A stretch of DNA of 64,000 bases from an uncultured Methanobrevibacter sp. (GCA_900314635.1 OMVY01000003.1:62001-126000); one strand, 5' to 3'. Positions 47,985 through 57,698 are shown, numbered from the stretch's first letter. The notes: a model not told the origin generated them from the sequence alone. Translations and numbers: made by a program.

Positions 47985-48566
47985 ATGAAAGCTTGTGTTC
48001 TTTATAGTGGCGGCAAGGACAGCTCATTAATGGGTGTCATCCTGACAAGACTCGGTTATGATGTGGAGCTTGTCACTGCCAACTTCGGAGTTTATGATTC
48101 ATTTTATCCAGCTCGCAATTCTGCAGAATCCATCAATTTGAAGCACAGGGTTTTGAATTTGGATGTTTCAATACTTGAAAGGGCAGTGGATATGATTATG
48201 GAAGACGGCTTTCCTAATGAAGGAATAAAGCTTATCCATAAGGAAGTTGTAGAAGCTGTTGCAGATGAGTATGACGTTGTTGCTGATGGAACAAGACGTG
48301 ATGACAAGACTCCAAAGCTCAACAAGGATCAAATAAGAAGCCTGGAAGATAGAAAGAATGTCCAGTATATCAATTTGGACAGTTTCGGCTATAAGTCCGT
48401 CAAATATCTTGTAGGAAATCTTTTTGAACTTAAAAACGAAAAGAGCAACAAGGAGACAAGTTCAGACTATGAAGTTGAAATTCGTTGTTTAATAGACCAG
48501 AAAGGCGGAAATTCCTCCGAGATTTTCCCTGAACATTATCAGACTAATGTTGTAGGTTTGAAATAA
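47985..48566 (+). CDS. PP-loop (asparagine synthase-like) ATPase, function unknown
   Basis: A 193-residue protein with the PP-loop pyrophosphatase motif YSGGKDSSL at residues 7-15, which marks enzymes that adenylate a substrate, such as tRNA thiolases or amidases. DGTRRDDKTPK near residue 100 is a further conserved segment. It lacks the CxxC motifs of typical TtuA/MnmA enzymes. In many archaea this gene lies between the PDCD5-like and rpl39e genes, so a translation- or tRNA-linked role is plausible. ATG 47985 lies 35 bp after the PDCD5-like gene. Confidence 0.85.
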   Translation: MKACVLYSGGKDSSLMGVILTRLGYDVELVTANFGVYDSFYPARNSAESINLKHRVLNLDVSILERAVDMIMEDGFPNEGIKLIHKEVVEAVADEYDVVADGTRRDDKTPKLNKDQIRSLEDRKNVQYINLDSFGYKSVKYLVGNLFELKNEKSNKETSSDYEVEIRCLIDQKGGNSSEIFPEHYQTNVVGLK

Positions 48567-48723
48567 GTTAAACTCAAATTAATTCATAAAAAAAATAATT
48601 TGAAATTCAGACTGATTCTCAGGTTTGAATTAAATAAACTTATTTGGTTAATAAATCACTCGATTTGTCTAATTGTAAGTTATTTGGATTTTATCAAATT
48701 TTATTATTATAATGGGTGAAAAA

Positions 48724-48879
48724 ATGAGTAGAAATAAACCATTAGCTAAAAAATTAAGAATGGCTAAAGCTAATAAACAAAACAGAAGGATTCCAATTTG
48801 GGCTTATGCAAAAACTCAACGTAAATTAAGATACAGACCTAAGCCTAGACATTGGAGAAGAGACAGTCTTAAATTATAG
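48724..48879 (+). CDS. rpl39e: Ribosomal protein eL39 (L39e)
   Basis: A 51-residue very basic protein, read directly from the DNA. It starts [20 protein letters not shown] and contains [12 protein letters not shown] and [10 protein letters not shown] near the end, the L39e signature. L39e lines the peptide exit tunnel of the archaeal/eukaryotic large subunit. GGGTGA precedes ATG 48724, and rpl31e starts 11 bp after the stop. The order L39e-L31e-eIF6-L18a is typical for archaea and confirms the call. Confidence 0.96.
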   Translation: MSRNKPLAKKLRMAKANKQNRRIPIWAYAKTQRKLRYRPKPRHWRRDSLKL

Positions 48880-48890
48880 GTGTGTTTAGT

Positions 48891-49148
48891 ATGGCAGATG
48901 AATTAGAAAGAACTTATGTTATCCCACTTAGAAATGTTAAAAAAGTAAAAAGAACCATCAGAGCTCCTAGAGCTATCAGAGAGGTCCAAAACTTTTTAAT
49001 TAAACATATGAAAGCTGAAGAAGTAAAAATCGATGCTTCTATCAATGAATTTATTTGGGAAAGAGGAATTCAAAAAATTCCATCTAAGATAAAAGTAAAT
49101 GCTGTAAAAGATGATGAAGGCGTTGTAAAAGCAACTTTAGCAGAATAA
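48891..49148 (+). CDS. rpl31e: Ribosomal protein eL31 (L31e)
   Basis: An 85-residue basic protein of the large subunit. Features: [21 protein letters not shown] near the start, then [14 protein letters not shown] and [19 protein letters not shown]. It sits near the tunnel exit. I chose ATG 48891 over the in-frame ATG 48882, because the site AGGTGTG (48878-48884) overlaps the latter and family members start with the MADELER-like sequence. Confidence 0.96.
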   Translation: MADELERTYVIPLRNVKKVKRTIRAPRAIREVQNFLIKHMKAEEVKIDASINEFIWERGIQKIPSKIKVNAVKDDEGVVKATLAE

Positions 49149-49318
49149 GTCTGCTATTGCTATTTTTAATCATTTTGTTAAGTAAATAAATTTTATTTAT
49201 TTTCACTAGACACGCAGTATTAATTAATAAATCACGTAGCTATTGCAGACAGATATTATTATTCTGAAAAATAGTTTTTCGTGCTTTATTTGAATTTATT
49301 ATTATATAAGGAATTAAT

Positions 49319-49996
49319 ATGCTTAAAAGAATGAATTTAACCGGTTCTCCTAATTTAGGAGTTTACATATCCGTTAATGATGAAGTGGCTATTGTTCCTT
49401 TTAATCTTTCAACTGAAGTGGAAGATATTATAAAAGAAACTTTAGAAGTAGATACTATAAAAACTTCTATAGCAGGATGCAACCTCAACGGTGCCTTGGC
49501 TGTTGGAAATTCCAATGGTTTTGTGGTTTCTCCATATATTAATGAGAAGGAGCTTCAAACCTTGGAGGATGCAGGGCTTAATGTCAGTTTGATGCCTGGC
49601 AAATACACCGCTGTGGGCAATATTATCGCAGCCAATGATCATGGTGCAATAGTAGGCCCTAAAGTCGGTGAGAAAGCAGTAAAGGTCATTGAAGATACCT
49701 TGAAGGTTCCTGTTGAAATTTCTTCAATCGCCGATTCCAATATCATCGGGTCCTCTTCACTTGTGACAAACAAGGGATTCCTGGTGCATAGAGATGCTTC
49801 TTATGAGGAATTGGACTTTGTGGAAGAGGTCTTCAAGGTTGAAGGTAATATCGGAACCGTTTGCAAGGGAATGCCTCTTGTCGGTGCTTGTGGAATAGCT
49901 AATTCCCAAGGTGCTATAGTTGGTGAAAGTACTACTGGTCCTGAAATGGCTAGACTCGAAGAATCACTTGGTTTCCTGGATTGGGATGATTTCTAA
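49319..49996 (+). CDS. eif6: Translation initiation factor 6 (aIF6)
   Basis: A 225-residue anti-association factor that binds the large subunit and blocks premature joining. It has the five-fold pseudo-repeat (pentein) fold. Repeat-like blocks start with glycine/asparagine turns, such as NLNGALAVGNSNGFVV, GNIIAANDHGAIVG and GACGIANSQGAIVG. Length is typical. ATG 49319 follows AAGGAATTAAT. It lies 170 bp after rpl31e. Confidence 0.96.
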   Translation: MLKRMNLTGSPNLGVYISVNDEVAIVPFNLSTEVEDIIKETLEVDTIKTSIAGCNLNGALAVGNSNGFVVSPYINEKELQTLEDAGLNVSLMPGKYTAVGNIIAANDHGAIVGPKVGEKAVKVIEDTLKVPVEISSIADSNIIGSSSLVTNKGFLVHRDASYEELDFVEEVFKVEGNIGTVCKGMPLVGACGIANSQGAIVGESTTGPEMARLEESLGFLDWDDF

Positions 49997-50093
49997 GAGA
50001 GAAAACTCGAAAGTGGTTTCACAGTCATTGGATATGTATAAAATGATTATTGCTTGATGATTAATTATAGTATTTTTATGATGAGGGTTTGTA

Positions 50094-50318
50094 ATGTTAA
50101 CAAAAATTTACAGAGTTAAAGGTAGATTTGTATTAGGCAGTGAAGTACAAGTTTTCACTAAAGAATTTAAAGCAGTTAAAGAAGAAGATATTGAAGAAAA
50201 AATCTATTCCGTATTCGGAAGCAAACACAGAATTAACAGAAATCAAATCAAAATTGAATCAATTGAAGAAATTTCTGCTGATGAAGCTGAAGACCACATT
50301 GTCAAGGCAATTATATAA
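50094..50318 (+). CDS. rpl18a: Ribosomal protein L18a/LX (eL20)
   Basis: A 74-residue archaeal LX protein, a short half-length version of eukaryotic L18a. It starts TKIYRVKGRF and contains KEFKAVKEEDIEEKIYSVFGSKH and RNQIKIESIEEIS. It binds the large subunit near the 5S/expansion region. GATGAGGGTTTGTA precedes ATG 50094. Its position between eif6 and pfdA is conserved. Confidence 0.94.
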   Translation: MLTKIYRVKGRFVLGSEVQVFTKEFKAVKEEDIEEKIYSVFGSKHRINRNQIKIESIEEISADEAEDHIVKAII

Positions 50319-50460
50319 TTTGATTTTTTTCATAATGTAGATTTTATTTAATTTAAGTTTTTATTTGATTTGCCGTGTTTATGGCGAATTTCTTATTAAT
50401 TTAAATTTTAAATAATCTTTACTTTCAATAACTTTTAATATTTAAATTTAAGGTGTTAAA

Positions 50461-50895
50461 ATGGATGACCAGCAAAGATTACAGGAAATGTTAAGTCAGC
50501 TTGAAGTCTACAGATCTCAAAGCGAGGTTTATCAACAACAAATCGATGCCATTCAAGCTTCACTTAATGAAATAAACATCTTCCAATCCACATTGGATGA
50601 TTTAAACGGCAAAGACAGCATGGAAACCTTGGTTCCTATAGGTGCTGGCTCTTTCATCAATGCTGAGATTAAAAACGAGAACAAGGTTCTCATGAGTCTT
50701 GGTGCAGGAGTAGCTGTTAATAAAACTTATGAAGAAGCAAAAGAACTTGCTGAACGTCAGAAAAAAGAGCTCGAAGACACTTTAGATAAATTATTTAAAG
50801 ATTATCAAAGACTCACTGATATTATTGGTCAGATTGCTCCTCAAGCGGAACAATTAATGCAAAGACTCCAAGCTCAAGGATTTGCTCCACAATAA
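50461..50895 (+). CDS. pfdA: Prefoldin alpha subunit
   Basis: A 144-residue chaperone subunit. Two long coiled-coil helices (about residues 1-47 and 90-138) flank the beta hairpin with LVPIGAGSFINAEIKNENKVLMSLGAGVAV (split, about 59-88). With prefoldin beta it forms the hexamer that passes unfolded proteins to the thermosome. It starts at ATG 50461 after AAGGTGTTAAA. The next gene, ftsY, is the usual neighbour. Confidence 0.95.
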   Translation: MDDQQRLQEMLSQLEVYRSQSEVYQQQIDAIQASLNEINIFQSTLDDLNGKDSMETLVPIGAGSFINAEIKNENKVLMSLGAGVAVNKTYEEAKELAERQKKELEDTLDKLFKDYQRLTDIIGQIAPQAEQLMQRLQAQGFAPQ

Positions 50896-51360
50896 GTAAC
50901 TAATACAAAATCAGTTAAATTTAGAAAATAAATTGTTAGACTTTTTCTTATTTATTTTCTTTTATTCCTATTTTTTTAATACTATTTTTATTATCTTTTT
51001 TAATTTTATTTTTTTATTTAAATTTTCTTTAATTTTTTTTAACTATTTTTTGATTTTTTTGGTTTATTTAGTTTATTTTTTTGTTGGTTTTTTATTTTGT
51101 TCCTTTGATTTTTTTTCGATTTTTTTTAGTTTATTTTTTGTTGTTTTTTTTATTTTGTTTTTAGATTTCATTGATTTTATTAATGCTTTAAAAAATTAAA
51201 TAAATAACTTTATTAATTTATAATTATAAAAAATTATATTGTTAATAAAATATCCATATTAATTTATTGATATGGGAACATAATTTTTAAAATAATTTAA
51301 GTTTTCTCATTTTATGGATAAACTTAATTCTATTTAATTGTCAATTTATTAAGGTTGTGA
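50896..51360. other. T-rich gap before ftsY
   Basis: No gene. Long T-tracts (50940-51180) follow pfdA and would act as terminators. Promoter-like AT-rich DNA lies at about 51200-51340. A T-rich open frame at 50933-51199 is an artefact of this composition. Confidence 0.65.
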
Positions 51361-52864
51361 TTGACTTTGTTTGAATCATTAAAGAAAAAATTTTCTGAAA
51401 CTAGTGGAAAATTGAGAAATAAAGTTGAAACTGAAGCTAAAGAAGAAAATAATTTGGAATTGATAGAAGAGGAAATCGAAGAGAAAGCTATTGATTCTAG
51501 TGAAGATATTGAATCTATGGAAGATTCAGTTGATGATCACGAAGAAGACGAGTCTGTGGAAATGGATTCTGCAGAATTCTGCAGAGGCGGATGAATCTGG
51601 TTTTGAAGACTCAGAAGAAGGTCTGGACGATATTTCAGAAGAAGATTTGGATGCTGCTTTGGATGAATTTGAGGAAGCAGAAGAAGATCCTGAAAAAGAA
51701 AATTCTGGATTTTTCAGTCGTTTTAGAAGAAATAAGAAAAAAGATATAAAATCAGATGAGGAAATCAAAGAAAAATCTGAAGATTTAGATGAAACTGAAG
51801 AATCTGAAGATTTAGATGAAACTGAAGAATCTGAGGATTTGAAAACTGAAGAATCTGATGAAATCGGAGAAGAATCTGAGGATTTGAAAACTGAAGAATC
51901 TGATGAGACAAAAGATGAATCTACTGAAGATGAAGAGCCTCTTGGCGAGGAAGAAAAATCTAAAAGACGCTCTTTTTTCAGACGAGAATCTAAAGATAAG
52001 AAAGAAAGCAAAGAAGATTCTGAAGGTGAAAAATCTAAACGTGGATTCCTATCATTTATTAAAGAAAAATCAATATCTGAAGACGATGCTATGGATGTAG
52101 CTACTAAAATCGTTGAATCCGTAAAAGAGGACCTTGTCGGTCAAAAGATCAAGCGTGGCAGTGATGTTGAAGAATACACTATAAACGCTCTTAAAAAAGC
52201 AATATCCGAAATCATTGACATTGAAGGAAAATCAATGACTGAGATGCTGGAAGAGAAAGTGGCACAGGGCGAACCTCTTGTTGTAATGCTTGTTGGAATC
52301 AATGGTACAGGTAAAACCACAACAATAGGTAAATTATGCAATTTCTACATTAAAAAAGGCTACACTCCAGTTATTGCAGCATCAGATACCTTCAGAGCCG
52401 GAGCTATCGAGCAGATTCAGCACCATGCAGATAATCTTGGCGTCAAGCTGATCAAGCATGAAAAGGGTTCAGACCCTGCTGCTGTTGCTTTTGATGCGGT
52501 TCAACATGCAAAGGCTAAAGGCAAGGAAATCGTCTTTATTGATACTGCCGGCAGAATGCAGACAAATACAAACCTAATGGATGAAATGAAGAAAATCCGG
52601 AGGGTGTCCAAGCCGGACCTGGTCGTATTTGTCGGTGATGCATTAACTGGAAACGATGCAACCGAGCAGGCAAGCAAATTCAATGATGCAATAGATATTG
52701 ATGGAGTCATACTTACTAAAGCTGATGCTGATTCAAAAGGAGGCGCTTCTCTTTCAATCGGCTATGTCATCAAAAAGCCTATTCTGTTTTTAGGAATGGG
52801 ACAGTCTTATGATGACATCAAGGAATACGATGCCGATTGGATGTTGGAGCAGATATTCTCTTAA
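51361..52864 (+). CDS. ftsY: Signal recognition particle receptor FtsY, frameshifted
   Basis: The SRP receptor GTPase that docks ribosomes at the membrane. From the TTG start (51361; GGTTGTGAT upstream), the frame runs to a stop at 51592-51594. The rest continues in the +1 frame to 52864. A perfect 10-bp tandem duplication (51566-51575, 51576-51585) sits at the break; without one copy, a single 497-codon protein results. Its acidic N-terminal half contains repeats of TEESEDL type, and the NG domain has GINGTGKTTTIGKL (G1), DTFRAGAIEQ, DTAGRM and TKADADSKGGA. The GTPase part is intact. This may be a real mutation or a sequencing error. Confidence 0.9.
51566..51585 (+). repeat. 10-bp perfect tandem duplication in ftsY
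   Basis: ATTCTGCAGA is present twice in a row. Removing one copy restores the ftsY frame exactly, giving ...MDSAEADESG... across the junction. Confidence 0.95.
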
Positions 52865-53032
52865 GTGATTGAGAATCCGCCCTTTAATCAGTTTTAGTTT
52901 GATTATTTCGGTTAATGGAACTAATCCCTTTTTATGAAATTTGGAGATTCAAAAAACCATTTATAATATGGGGAGCCTCAATTAACCTTTTATGAAATTT
53001 ATTAATTAATTAATAGAATTTTGGTGTGAAAA

Positions 53033-54769
53033 ATGGATTTGAATATGAATCGTAGTGCAAAATGGGGTCTTATTGTTGCAGTAACCCTGATATTGCTTTT
53101 TGCTTTATCATGGCTGATTGACCAATGTCCTGCCGGAGATGACAATGCTGTCAGATTCGGTATCCTAACAATACTGCCTCCTCTTGTTGCAATTGCTTTA
53201 GCATTTATTACTAAAGAAACAATACTGTCTTTATTCTTGGGCGTATTCGTTGGAGAATACATGGTTTGCGCTGACGGCTTGAACATTTTCTCTACTATTG
53301 TTCAGGCTTTCCTTGGAATTGCAGGCCAGGTTATCTCTTCCATGGCAGATCCATGGAATGCGGGTATTGTTCTCCAATGTCTGCTTATTGGAGGTGTAAT
53401 CCAATTGGTAACAAAGATGGGTGGTGCAAAGGCATTGGCGGATGCATTATCCAAATATGCGAATACTCCTAGAAAAGCTCAGTTGATTACTTGGTTAATA
53501 GGATTATGTGTTTTCTTTGACGATTACGCTAACTCCTTGATTGTAGGTCCTATTATGAGACCTGTTATGGACAAACTTCATGTATCCCGTGAAAAATTAG
53601 CTTTCATTGTTGACGCAACAGCAGCACCTATTGCAGGTATTGCTATCATTTCCACCTGGATTGGACTCGAACTTGGTTTAATCAAGGATGGATTTGCTTC
53701 AATCGGCATGAATGTTGGTAGTTTTGGTATTTTCCTCCAAACAATTCCATTCAGATTTTATAATATTTTAATCTTGATATTCATTGTAATTTCAGCATTT
53801 ACATTATATGAATTCGGACCAATGAAAGAAGCTGAAAAAAGAGCACGCAAAGGTCTTGAAGACTCAGAAAAAGAAAAAGCAGTCATCGGATTCGATGATG
53901 TCGCTCCTGCTGAAGGCGCAAAAATCACAGTATGGAATGCAATCATTCCTATAGGTACTTTGATTATCGGTGCTCTCATTGCATTCTATTGGAGCGGTTA
54001 TACCACTATTCTGGATGGTAGCGACCAGGCTCTCATTACCTTGATGAAAACATCTCCATTGTCATTCAATGGTATTTTTGAGGCATTGTCCCAGTCTGAC
54101 GCTTCCGTAGCACTTTTCCAAGCTGCATTGCTTGCTTCCCTTGTAGGTATTACAATGGGTGTTGCAGAAGGAATATTCACAATCGGCGAGGCATTCAATA
54201 CCTGGGTTGACGGTATGAAAACCATTGTCATTACAGGTGTAATCCTGCTTTTAGCATGGTCTCTTGGTGGAGTAATTGGAGAAGTTGGAACAGCAGACTA
54301 CCTTGTAGGAGTTCTCAAGGAAGCCATTCCAATGTTCCTGCTGCCTACATTGATCTTTATCCTAGGCGCACTGATTTCCTTTGCGACAGGTACTTCATAT
54401 GGTACCATGAGTATTTTAATGCCGCTTGCAATACCTCTTGCATGGGCTATCAGTCCTGACATGGGCTTTGCAGTCGTATGTATCAGTGGCGTATTGACTG
54501 GAGCTATTTTCGGTGACCACTGTTCACCTATTTCAGACACTACCATTTTATCCTCCATGGGATCAGGTTGTGATCATATTGCCCACGTTAATACGCAGAT
54601 CTACTATGCATTATTTGTTGCGGTAATAGCCATATTATTCGGTTACATTCCTGCCGGACTTGGAATACCTTGGTATATTGATATTCCTATAGCCGTTGTG
54701 GTCATGTATGTGGCACTTAGATTAATCGGTGAGAAGGTAGAATTCGAAGTTGAAGAGGAAACTGCTTAA
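53033..54769 (+). CDS. NhaC-family Na+/H+ antiporter
   Basis: A 578-residue polytopic membrane protein of the NhaC/Na+:H+ antiporter superfamily, with roughly a dozen helices. Conserved pieces include CVFFDDYANSLIVGPIM (about residue 160), VDATAAPIAGIAIISTW (about 199) and the late GAIFGDHCSPISDTTILSS (about 492), which carries the histidine and acidic positions of this family. It probably exchanges sodium for protons, or a related organic acid. ATG 53033 follows GGTGTGAAAA. It opens a membrane transport region with two NSS genes, and a hairpin terminator follows. Confidence 0.88.
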   Translation: MDLNMNRSAKWGLIVAVTLILLFALSWLIDQCPAGDDNAVRFGILTILPPLVAIALAFITKETILSLFLGVFVGEYMVCADGLNIFSTIVQAFLGIAGQVISSMADPWNAGIVLQCLLIGGVIQLVTKMGGAKALADALSKYANTPRKAQLITWLIGLCVFFDDYANSLIVGPIMRPVMDKLHVSREKLAFIVDATAAPIAGIAIISTWIGLELGLIKDGFASIGMNVGSFGIFLQTIPFRFYNILILIFIVISAFTLYEFGPMKEAEKRARKGLEDSEKEKAVIGFDDVAPAEGAKITVWNAIIPIGTLIIGALIAFYWSGYTTILDGSDQALITLMKTSPLSFNGIFEALSQSDASVALFQAALLASLVGITMGVAEGIFTIGEAFNTWVDGMKTIVITGVILLLAWSLGGVIGEVGTADYLVGVLKEAIPMFLLPTLIFILGALISFATGTSYGTMSILMPLAIPLAWAISPDMGFAVVCISGVLTGAIFGDHCSPISDTTILSSMGSGCDHIAHVNTQIYYALFVAVIAILFGYIPAGLGIPWYIDIPIAVVVMYVALRLIGEKVEFEVEEETA

Positions 54770-54786
54770 ATTAATTTAAGCGCCTT

Positions 54787-54817
54787 GATTGGATTTTTTA
54801 AGATTAGAAATCCAATT
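54787..54817 (+). terminator. Hairpin after the nhaC-like gene
   Basis: GATTGGATTT (54787-54796) pairs with AAATCCAATT (54808-54817), including one G-T pair, with an 11-nt loop. It lies 18 bp after the stop and is followed by T-rich DNA. Confidence 0.6.
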
Positions 54818-55253
54818 GCTCTTTAAATTTTAAAAAGTTTGATTGAATGTTTAACATTTGATTGAACTTATTTTTTTATTTTTTTAAATAATCTTGCTAT
54901 TTTTTTATATTGTTCATGATTCTATGTTGTTAATATCATTCATAATTAATTTAAAAAACTTTTTATATCTTGTTTTTCTAATATAATAGTGTTATGTTTA
55001 TTTTTGAATATTTCATTCTTTTATTAATGCCTCTTTGAATATTTTTATGAAATTTCTATAAAAACAATGTTTTCATATTTTTTTTATTTCAATTTGAGAA
55101 TATTATTCAAATTAAAGTTTGATAAATCAATTATTCAAAATTAAATTTATAATAATTATCATTATGGATTTGATAAAACCATTATCAAAATCAGATTTGA
55201 TAATAATTACTATTAAAAATCAATTATTTATATATTTTAAAATGTGTGATATT
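54818..55253. other. AT-rich gap before the first NSS gene
   Basis: No gene. Two similar blocks, ATTATTCAAAATTAAATTTATAATAATTAT-like and ATTATCAAAATCAGATTTGATAATAATTAC-like (about 55130-55210), form an imperfect repeat just upstream of the start; they may be duplicated promoter or operator DNA. An open frame reaches 55119, but this part is not credible coding. Confidence 0.5.
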
Positions 55254-56741
55254 ATGGCGGAAGAAAGAGCGCAATGGAATAGTCGTTGGGGTTTTATTCT
55301 TGCTATGGTAGGTTCCGCAGTTGGTTTGGGCAATATCTGGCGTTTTCCTAATGTCCTGTATGCCAACGGTGGGGGATCATTCATGATTCCATATATCGTA
55401 GCTATTTTCCTTTTGGGAGTTTCATTTATTCTTGTGGAATATGCTCTGGGTTATAGATTCAAGGCATCAATCTCCAAGATATTATATTCAATAAAACCTA
55501 AATTCGAACCTATTGCATGGCTGATTTTAGCAATTATATTTTTAATCTTGACATATTATATTGTAGTGGTTGGATGGGATTTGATATACCTGGTCTTAAG
55601 TTTTACAAAGGGCTGGGGCGCTAATCCGGATGTATTCTTTTCAAGCAATGTCCTGCAGGCAAGCGATTCAATAGCGGGCATATTTACTTTTGTTCCAATG
55701 GTTTTAATCTCAGTGCTCGTTTTATGGGCTACCATATGGGTTATTACTCAAAGCGATCTTAACTCAGGCATTGAAAAGGTAAGTAAAATTGTAATCCCCC
55801 TGCTTTTCATTATTGTGGTTGTTATAGTGGCATTTTCACTTACACTGCCTGGAGCATCAATAGGATACACTCAAATTTACACACCTGACTGGAGTGCCTT
55901 GCTGAATTTTAATGTATGGCTTGCGGCATTCGGTCAGATTGTATTTTCTTTGAGTCTGGGGATGGCAATTGCATTAACATATGCGAGCTACCTTCCTGAA
56001 GGATTTGCATTGGCGGACAATGCCCTGCTTGTGGCATTCACCAATTCAGGTTTTGAAGTATTCAATGCATTTGGAGTATTTTCAATTCTTGGATTCATGA
56101 CATTCACTACAGGAATTCCATTCAATGATTTGGTAACCGAAGGCACAGGACTTGCATTTGTTGTTTTCCCACAGGTATTCAACCAAATGGGTGCAGTTTC
56201 ATACATAATAGGTCCTTTATTCTTCTTCAGTATTTTATTTGCAGGTTTGACTTCTGCAATAGCTCTTGTGGAGCCTATTGCATCATCCCTTACTGAGAAA
56301 TTCAATATTAAAAGAAAACGGGCGGCAACTTTGGTGTGTCTGGTGGGATTGATTATTTCATTAATCTTTACAACTCAGGCTGGAAGCATGATTTTAGGAG
56401 TATTCGACCTGTTCTTGAATAATTATGCATTGCTATTCACTATTGTGCTTGAATGTATAATATTCGGTTGGATTTATAAATTTGACAACCTTATTGAAAC
56501 ATTGAATCAGAACTCCCATTTCAAAGTAGGCAGGATTTGGAAATTTGTTATTCGATTTGCATTGCCTATAGTCATTTTCATTCTTTGGATACAGGGCATT
56601 GTGAATACTTTGTTCTCAGGCGATTCAGCAACTTATTCAATCATGTTTATTTTGCTTATATCACTGATTATAGTTCCTGTCATACTTGCAAAAATGCCTG
56701 CTAAAAATGAAAAGTACTATGAAGTTCTGGACGAATTATAA
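55254..56741 (+). CDS. Sodium:neurotransmitter symporter (NSS/SNF) family transporter
   Basis: A 495-residue transporter of the LeuT fold, about 12 helices. TM1 has the canonical GSAVGLGNIWRFP (about residues 18-30), with the Asn and Arg of the sodium site and gate. TM6 shows FGQIVFSLSLGMAIALTYASYL and TM8 FAGLTSAIALVEP with the Thr-Ser pair of the second sodium site. It is expected to import amino acids with sodium. The frame extends upstream to 55119, but ATG 55254 with GTGTGATATT gives the family N-terminus and removes a basic leader. A 38-bp repeat follows the stop. Confidence 0.93.
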   Translation: MAEERAQWNSRWGFILAMVGSAVGLGNIWRFPNVLYANGGGSFMIPYIVAIFLLGVSFILVEYALGYRFKASISKILYSIKPKFEPIAWLILAIIFLILTYYIVVVGWDLIYLVLSFTKGWGANPDVFFSSNVLQASDSIAGIFTFVPMVLISVLVLWATIWVITQSDLNSGIEKVSKIVIPLLFIIVVVIVAFSLTLPGASIGYTQIYTPDWSALLNFNVWLAAFGQIVFSLSLGMAIALTYASYLPEGFALADNALLVAFTNSGFEVFNAFGVFSILGFMTFTTGIPFNDLVTEGTGLAFVVFPQVFNQMGAVSYIIGPLFFFSILFAGLTSAIALVEPIASSLTEKFNIKRKRAATLVCLVGLIISLIFTTQAGSMILGVFDLFLNNYALLFTIVLECIIFGWIYKFDNLIETLNQNSHFKVGRIWKFVIRFALPIVIFILWIQGIVNTLFSGDSATYSIMFILLISLIIVPVILAKMPAKNEKYYEVLDEL

Positions 56742-57158
56742 ATTTTTTAGGTTTAAATAGTTTTATTTAAACTTTTCTTTTTTTTTTATTTGGTTTTTAT
56801 TCTTGTTTTTTCTACTTTTTTTTTTATTTGGTTTTTATTTTCTTTGGTTTTTCCCTTTTTACTTTATTTTTGTCCGTTTTTTATTTTTATTGATTTATTT
56901 TTTCATCTATTATTTTTGGTGTGCCTAAATTTATAAATGATAAAAATCAAATTATAATTAAGGTATGGTTTTGGTAAAATTTAGCGATTATTCTCTTAAA
57001 TGGGAATGATTTTTTTAAAAATTCTAATGATCCTGATTTTATCCTTTATTTAAGCAATCGTCAAAGACAAAATTGTCTAAAAGATTCAAAATATCATTAA
57101 ATGCTTTAAACAATTTTTTAACTTTGGCTTTTTTAATCTAAATTTTTAAGGGGTTTCA
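56742..57158. other. T-rich gap with a 38-bp repeat
   Basis: No gene. T-tracts and the 38-bp duplication (next entry) follow the NSS gene. The sequence CGTCAAAGACAAAATTGTC near 57060 is a weak imperfect palindrome. Promoter DNA for the J-like gene must lie in the right part. Confidence 0.55.
56781..56843 (+). repeat. 38-bp imperfect tandem repeat after the first NSS gene
   Basis: TTTTTATTTGGTTTTTATT occurs at about 56783 and again at 56821, with similar T-rich spacers. It sits directly downstream of the transporter gene and would double a T-tract terminator. Confidence 0.75.
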
Positions 57159-57689
57159 ATGGCAGAAATTAATTATTATGATATTTTAATGGTAAATGGT
57201 AATACTTCTAAAGATCAAATCAAAAAATCCTATTGCTCTCTTGCTAAAAAGTATCTCTCCAATAGAAATAAATTCATTCAGATAACTGAAGCTTATTCTG
57301 TTTTATCAGATGAGAATAATAGAAAATTATATGATATGGAAGGCTATGATGCAATAAAGCTAATTCCCAAGGAGGATATTTTCAAAACAGCTAATCTGAC
57401 TCGTGTTTTAAAAGGCATCGTTGATGCGGATACTTTATTTGATATGCTGCTTGGAGGAACTGGCGTTACAAGAAGCAGTTTTGTAGCAAATTCGCTTTTG
57501 CATTCCTTAAATATCGAACACAGTCATGAAAGGGGGGTGCTGGTTTTAGATAAGAAACAAGGTGTTGCCCCATCCTATAGGAAAAATCATGAAAAACATT
57601 ATGCTGCCCATGATGAGGGGATTTTATCAGATGTTCTGAACTTGTCAATCATGGTTTTTGCAATATTTGTTTTGGTAGAAATCCTGTGA
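57159..57689 (+). CDS. J-domain-like protein without HPD, tail-anchored
   Basis: A 176-residue protein. Residues about 4-62 match a J domain (NYYDILMVNGNTSKDQIKKSY, then ITEAYSVLSDENNRKLYD). The HPD tripeptide needed to stimulate Hsp70 is absent: between the two J helices it reads AKKYLSNRNKF. The middle (about 70-150) is unlike other DnaJ proteins. A hydrophobic C-terminal helix (LSIMVFAIFVLVEIL) ends the protein and suggests a tail anchor. It sits between two NSS genes. ATG 57159 follows AAGGGGTTTCA. The stop codon lies inside a strong hairpin. Confidence 0.82.
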   Translation: MAEINYYDILMVNGNTSKDQIKKSYCSLAKKYLSNRNKFIQITEAYSVLSDENNRKLYDMEGYDAIKLIPKEDIFKTANLTRVLKGIVDADTLFDMLLGGTGVTRSSFVANSLLHSLNIEHSHERGVLVLDKKQGVAPSYRKNHEKHYAAHDEGILSDVLNLSIMVFAIFVLVEIL

Positions 57690-57698
57690 GACAGGATT
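57680..57698 (+). terminator. Hairpin spanning the J-like gene's stop codon
   Basis: AATCCTGT (57680-57687) pairs with ACAGGATT (57691-57698) around a 3-nt loop; the stop TGA lies within it. T-rich DNA follows. A second small hairpin, ACTTTGA / TCAAAGT, occurs at about 57797-57816. Confidence 0.55.

Noticed and set aside
50933-51199. 88-codon Phe-rich frame after pfdA
   Set aside because: Pure T-tract composition, no ribosome site, and it lies where terminators are expected.
51526-52011. Minus-strand serine-rich frame opposite ftsY
   Set aside because: It is the shadow of the acidic N-terminal region of FtsY.
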